A stretch of DNA of 64,000 bases, from positions 1-64,000 of the forward strand of contig NZ_JALPRX010000062.1 of NCBI RefSeq assembly GCF_023223525.1, written 5' to 3'. Shown here piece by piece: positions 61,808 to 64,000 of the stretch. This DNA comes from Roseomonas acroporae (GTDB lineage Bacteria > Pseudomonadota > Alphaproteobacteria > Acetobacterales > Acetobacteraceae). Under the pieces are notes generated by a model. The model searched no databases and was not told where the DNA came from. It saw nothing but the letters and a program-made list of their open reading frames with translations. Both the position numbers and the translations under genes were made by a program. Numbering within the stretch: position 1 is the first letter of the stretch; each line of letters opens with the position of its first letter.

Positions 61808-64000
61808 ATGAAAGCGTTCGAATTTGACCACCGCCTCATCGATTCTTATGCCCGCTTCTCACGGTCGTTCAGCACTATTCGTTCTGATGACTTAAAGGCC
61901 GAGATGAATCGCCAGTACGATGCGGGGCGTTTCTGGCCGAACTCGCTTCTGTCCCTAAACCCTCAATATCTCAAAGGGCCGACCGTCGACGCTCTCGTCG
62001 CCTCCGGCGATCTGGACGAAGCGACCGGAAGAATATTCCGGTTTGGAGCCACGCCCGTACAATTTCACCGCCACCAGGCGCAGTCGATCGCGAAGGCTCG
62101 GGCAGGCCAGAGCTACGTGGTCACCACCGGAACTGGGTCGGGCAAGTCGCTCTGCTTCTTTGTGCCGGTCGTCGATGCAATTGTCCGTGCACGGAAGGCT
62201 GGGAGGCCACGCAGAACCAGCGCGATCATTGTTTATCCGATGAACGCACTGGCCAACAGCCAGATCAAGGAGATCGAAAGGTTCATCTCCCAGTCCGGCC
62301 TGCCCAATGAGATAAAGCCGATCGTACGCCGCTACACGGGCCAGGAAAGCCAGGAGGACCGGCAGCGGATTGCGGACGACCCGCCTGACATTCTGCTGAC
62401 TAACTTCATGATGGCTGAGCTGCTTCTGACGCGGCAGGACAGCCTGGACACCAAGGTCATAGAGAACGCTAGCGGACTGGACTTTATCGTCCTCGACGAG
62501 TTGCATACCTATCGCGGTCGGCAGGGCGCCGATGTCGCGATCCTCGTTCGTCGCCTTCGCAACCGCTGCACGCCGGACAAGGCGCCAATCTGCATCGGAA
62601 CCTCGGCCACCATGGCGAGCGAAGGATCAGATGCAAACCGCGCGCAGGCCGTGGCGGACGTTGCATCCCGCCTTTTCGGCACGTCCATCGGGCCAGAATC
62701 GGTCATCGATGAATCGCTTCGACGGGCGACGGATGATCGGTTGAAACTCGAGGATGCGCGGCCGAAGCTCGCGTCTGTGCTGACATCTGCACTTCCGGAT
62801 GATCTGACAGACGAGGTTCTGAAAGAACACCCTTTGGCAGTGTGGGCCGAACTGGCGATCGGGCTGGAGGACGCGCAGGAACTCAAGCGCAAGAAGCCGA
62901 TTGATTTTGGAAAGGCCGTAGCGCTGCTGTCAAAGGACAGCGGCGTAGAGTTCGAAACCTGCCGAAGCAGTCTTGAGACTTTTCTGACCCGCATCAGCCT
63001 CCCGGAAACAGAACGGGGTGGTTTGGGGACAGGTGCATTTCTGGCGTTCAAGCTCCATCAGTTCATCTCCGGCGCCGGCGAGGTTTTCACCACGCTGACC
63101 GAGAAGCCCAGAAATGTTCTGTTCGAAGGCCAGCTCGAAGACCCCAGCGCGCCCGGCCATCGACTCTATCCAACCCGCTTTTGTCGGGAATGCGGACACG
63201 AGGTTCATGTCGTCGCCAAGACTGAGGACGCCGAAGGCACCCTGTTCCTGCCAAGGAACATCGATGACGCGCCGCTCGATGATCAGGAGGGAGACGCTGC
63301 GGGCTATTTGACGCCTACCGGCGACGGAGACCCCGATTACGCCTTCACGGGCGAGATCGAATCCTATCCCGAGGATTGGCGAGAGGAGCGCAATGGCGTC
63401 GAACGGCTCCGCGCGAATCGGAAACGGCGAGCGCCTCAGATGGTCGCGGTCGCCCCGGACGGGCGCTACGGCTCATTGGGGAAGAACTTCTGGTTCATAC
63501 CTGGCAAATTCGGCTTCTGCCCGTGCTGTCTCGACCAACCGCATCCCAGCATGCGCGAGCGCACAAAGCTGGCGGGCCTGTCGGGCGAGGGCCGAAGCTC
63601 GGCCACGACGCTTCTCGTGGCGACAGCTCTCGAATGGATGAACAGGCGCAACAGCGGCGTTCCCACGGACAAGCGCAAGCTGCTCGGCTTTACGGACAAT
63701 CGTCAGGACGCCGCCCTTCAGGCGGGGCACTTCAACGATTTTCTGTTCGTCAGCCTCCTGCGCGGAGCGATCCTGCGGGCCGTCCTGGACGCAGGCGACG
63801 ATGGCTTGACCGAGGACGAGTTCGGTCTGCGGATCGTAAGGGCGCTCGGCTTCACTGCCGCCAACCGGGATGCGCGCATCCACTGGATGCTGGACCCCGA
63901 GGCAGGAGCCGTGATCCGCGAGGATGCTCAACGCTCCCTTCAAAAGGTTCTCGCACATCGGCTTTGGACGGACCTGCGCAGGGGATGGCGCTACACCAAT
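61808..64000 (+). CDS. DEAD/DEAH helicase with cysteine clusters (DruE/MrfA-like), cut by window end
   Basis: The frame from ATG 61808 stays open for 731 codons to the edge. Motif I is VTTGTGSGKSLCFF, motif II is LDELHTYRGRQGADVAIL and motif III is GTSATM. Further on it has CRECGH, CPCC and LLGFTDNRQDAALQAGHFNDF, seen in DUF1998-type helicases such as MrfA/YprA and the Druantia protein DruE. In an ICE cargo position this suggests an anti-phage system, but the partner genes are outside. Confidence 0.8.
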   Translation, partial: MKAFEFDHRLIDSYARFSRSFSTIRSDDLKAEMNRQYDAGRFWPNSLLSLNPQYLKGPTVDALVASGDLDEATGRIFRFGATPVQFHRHQAQSIAKARAGQSYVVTTGTGSGKSLCFFVPVVDAIVRARKAGRPRRTSAIIVYPMNALANSQIKEIERFISQSGLPNEIKPIVRRYTGQESQEDRQRIADDPPDILLTNFMMAELLLTRQDSLDTKVIENASGLDFIVLDELHTYRGRQGADVAILVRRLRNRCTPDKAPICIGTSATMASEGSDANRAQAVADVASRLFGTSIGPESVIDESLRRATDDRLKLEDARPKLASVLTSALPDDLTDEVLKEHPLAVWAELAIGLEDAQELKRKKPIDFGKAVALLSKDSGVEFETCRSSLETFLTRISLPETERGGLGTGAFLAFKLHQFISGAGEVFTTLTEKPRNVLFEGQLEDPSAPGHRLYPTRFCRECGHEVHVVAKTEDAEGTLFLPRNIDDAPLDDQEGDAAGYLTPTGDGDPDYAFTGEIESYPEDWREERNGVERLRANRKRRAPQMVAVAPDGRYGSLGKNFWFIPGKFGFCPCCLDQPHPSMRERTKLAGLSGEGRSSATTLLVATALEWMNRRNSGVPTDKRKLLGFTDNRQDAALQAGHFNDFLFVSLLRGAILRAVLDAGDDGLTEDEFGLRIVRALGFTAANRDARIHWMLDPEAGAVIREDAQRSLQKVLAHRLWTDLRRGWRYTN

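Larger units (their letters stand above)
6444..64000. mobile_element. Integrative and conjugative element, left end and body (continues past the window)
   Basis: Starts at the broken tRNA-Arg and contains a complete trb type IV secretion set, VirD4-type coupling protein, relaxase, RepA/ParA, antirestriction, DUF736, DUF2840, DUF2285 and DUF2493 genes, plus several cargo blocks. This gene set and order are typical of alphaproteobacterial ICEs. No integrase/excisionase pair and no right attachment site are seen, so the right end is outside the window. 6444-6693 is gene-free, with lower GC than the chromosome to its left. Confidence 0.85.

Overview
The window joins a very GC-rich alphaproteobacterial chromosome (about 1-6400) to a large, slightly less GC-rich integrative and conjugative element (ICE) that runs from about 6444 past the right edge. 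The core segment carries fabD-fabG-acpP-fabF-mltG, in the usual alphaproteobacterial order. Codon use suggests a Rhodospirillales/Acetobacteraceae-like host, but that placement is a guess.

The boundary is a tRNA-Arg(CCG) gene cut in its anticodon arm (6402-6443). About 250 bp inside the element lies a complete tRNA-Arg(CCG) of different sequence (6694-6770). No integrase is present in the window, so it should lie near the right end, outside. Next come a class II Fic protein and a LysR regulator.

From 9247 to 22983 sits a protein-quality-control and stress-survival island of the TLPQC/LHR type. It has three tandem Hsp20 genes and psiE on the minus strand. Divergently on the plus strand run marR, ftsH, clpK, an HPF/sigma-70-like fusion, hdeD, an NDUFS4-like protein, a rhomboid protease, an SDH-type Clp-fold protease, a zinc thioredoxin and a CPA2 antiporter. 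The island is bracketed by an imperfect ~96-100 bp direct repeat made from the convergent 3' ends of the LysR and DUF2274 genes. It therefore appears to have been dropped into an ancestral LysR-DUF2274 junction.

The transfer backbone (minus strand) is trbBCDEJ-trbK-alt-trbLFGI-DUF2274 (22998-32702). It is separated from copG-traG-relaxase (35620-39834) by a mercury module (merR, merT, merP, merA). An inverted repeat with three short iterated motifs upstream of the relaxase is a candidate oriT. Then follows a replication/partition operon with ATGA overlaps: HTH - repA - parA - RHH - DUF2840 - traF peptidase - DUF736 - lytic transglycosylase. AT-rich 12-mers, iterons and facing DnaA boxes inside the 3' end of repA look like an oriV. 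A DUF2285-type gene here is frameshifted.

The right part (46-64 kb) has an Xre regulator with a symmetrical operator, a second DUF736 gene, an AT-richer cargo gene with a HEPN-type Rx4H motif, and the ICE maintenance genes: DUF2493, Toprim primase-like, a 1444-aa methylase/strawberry-notch helicase fusion, a 713-aa ParB-like protein and an ArdC antirestriction protein. At the edge are a DUF4143 ATPase and the first 731 codons of a large DEAD/H helicase with cysteine clusters, which may be the start of a defence cargo.
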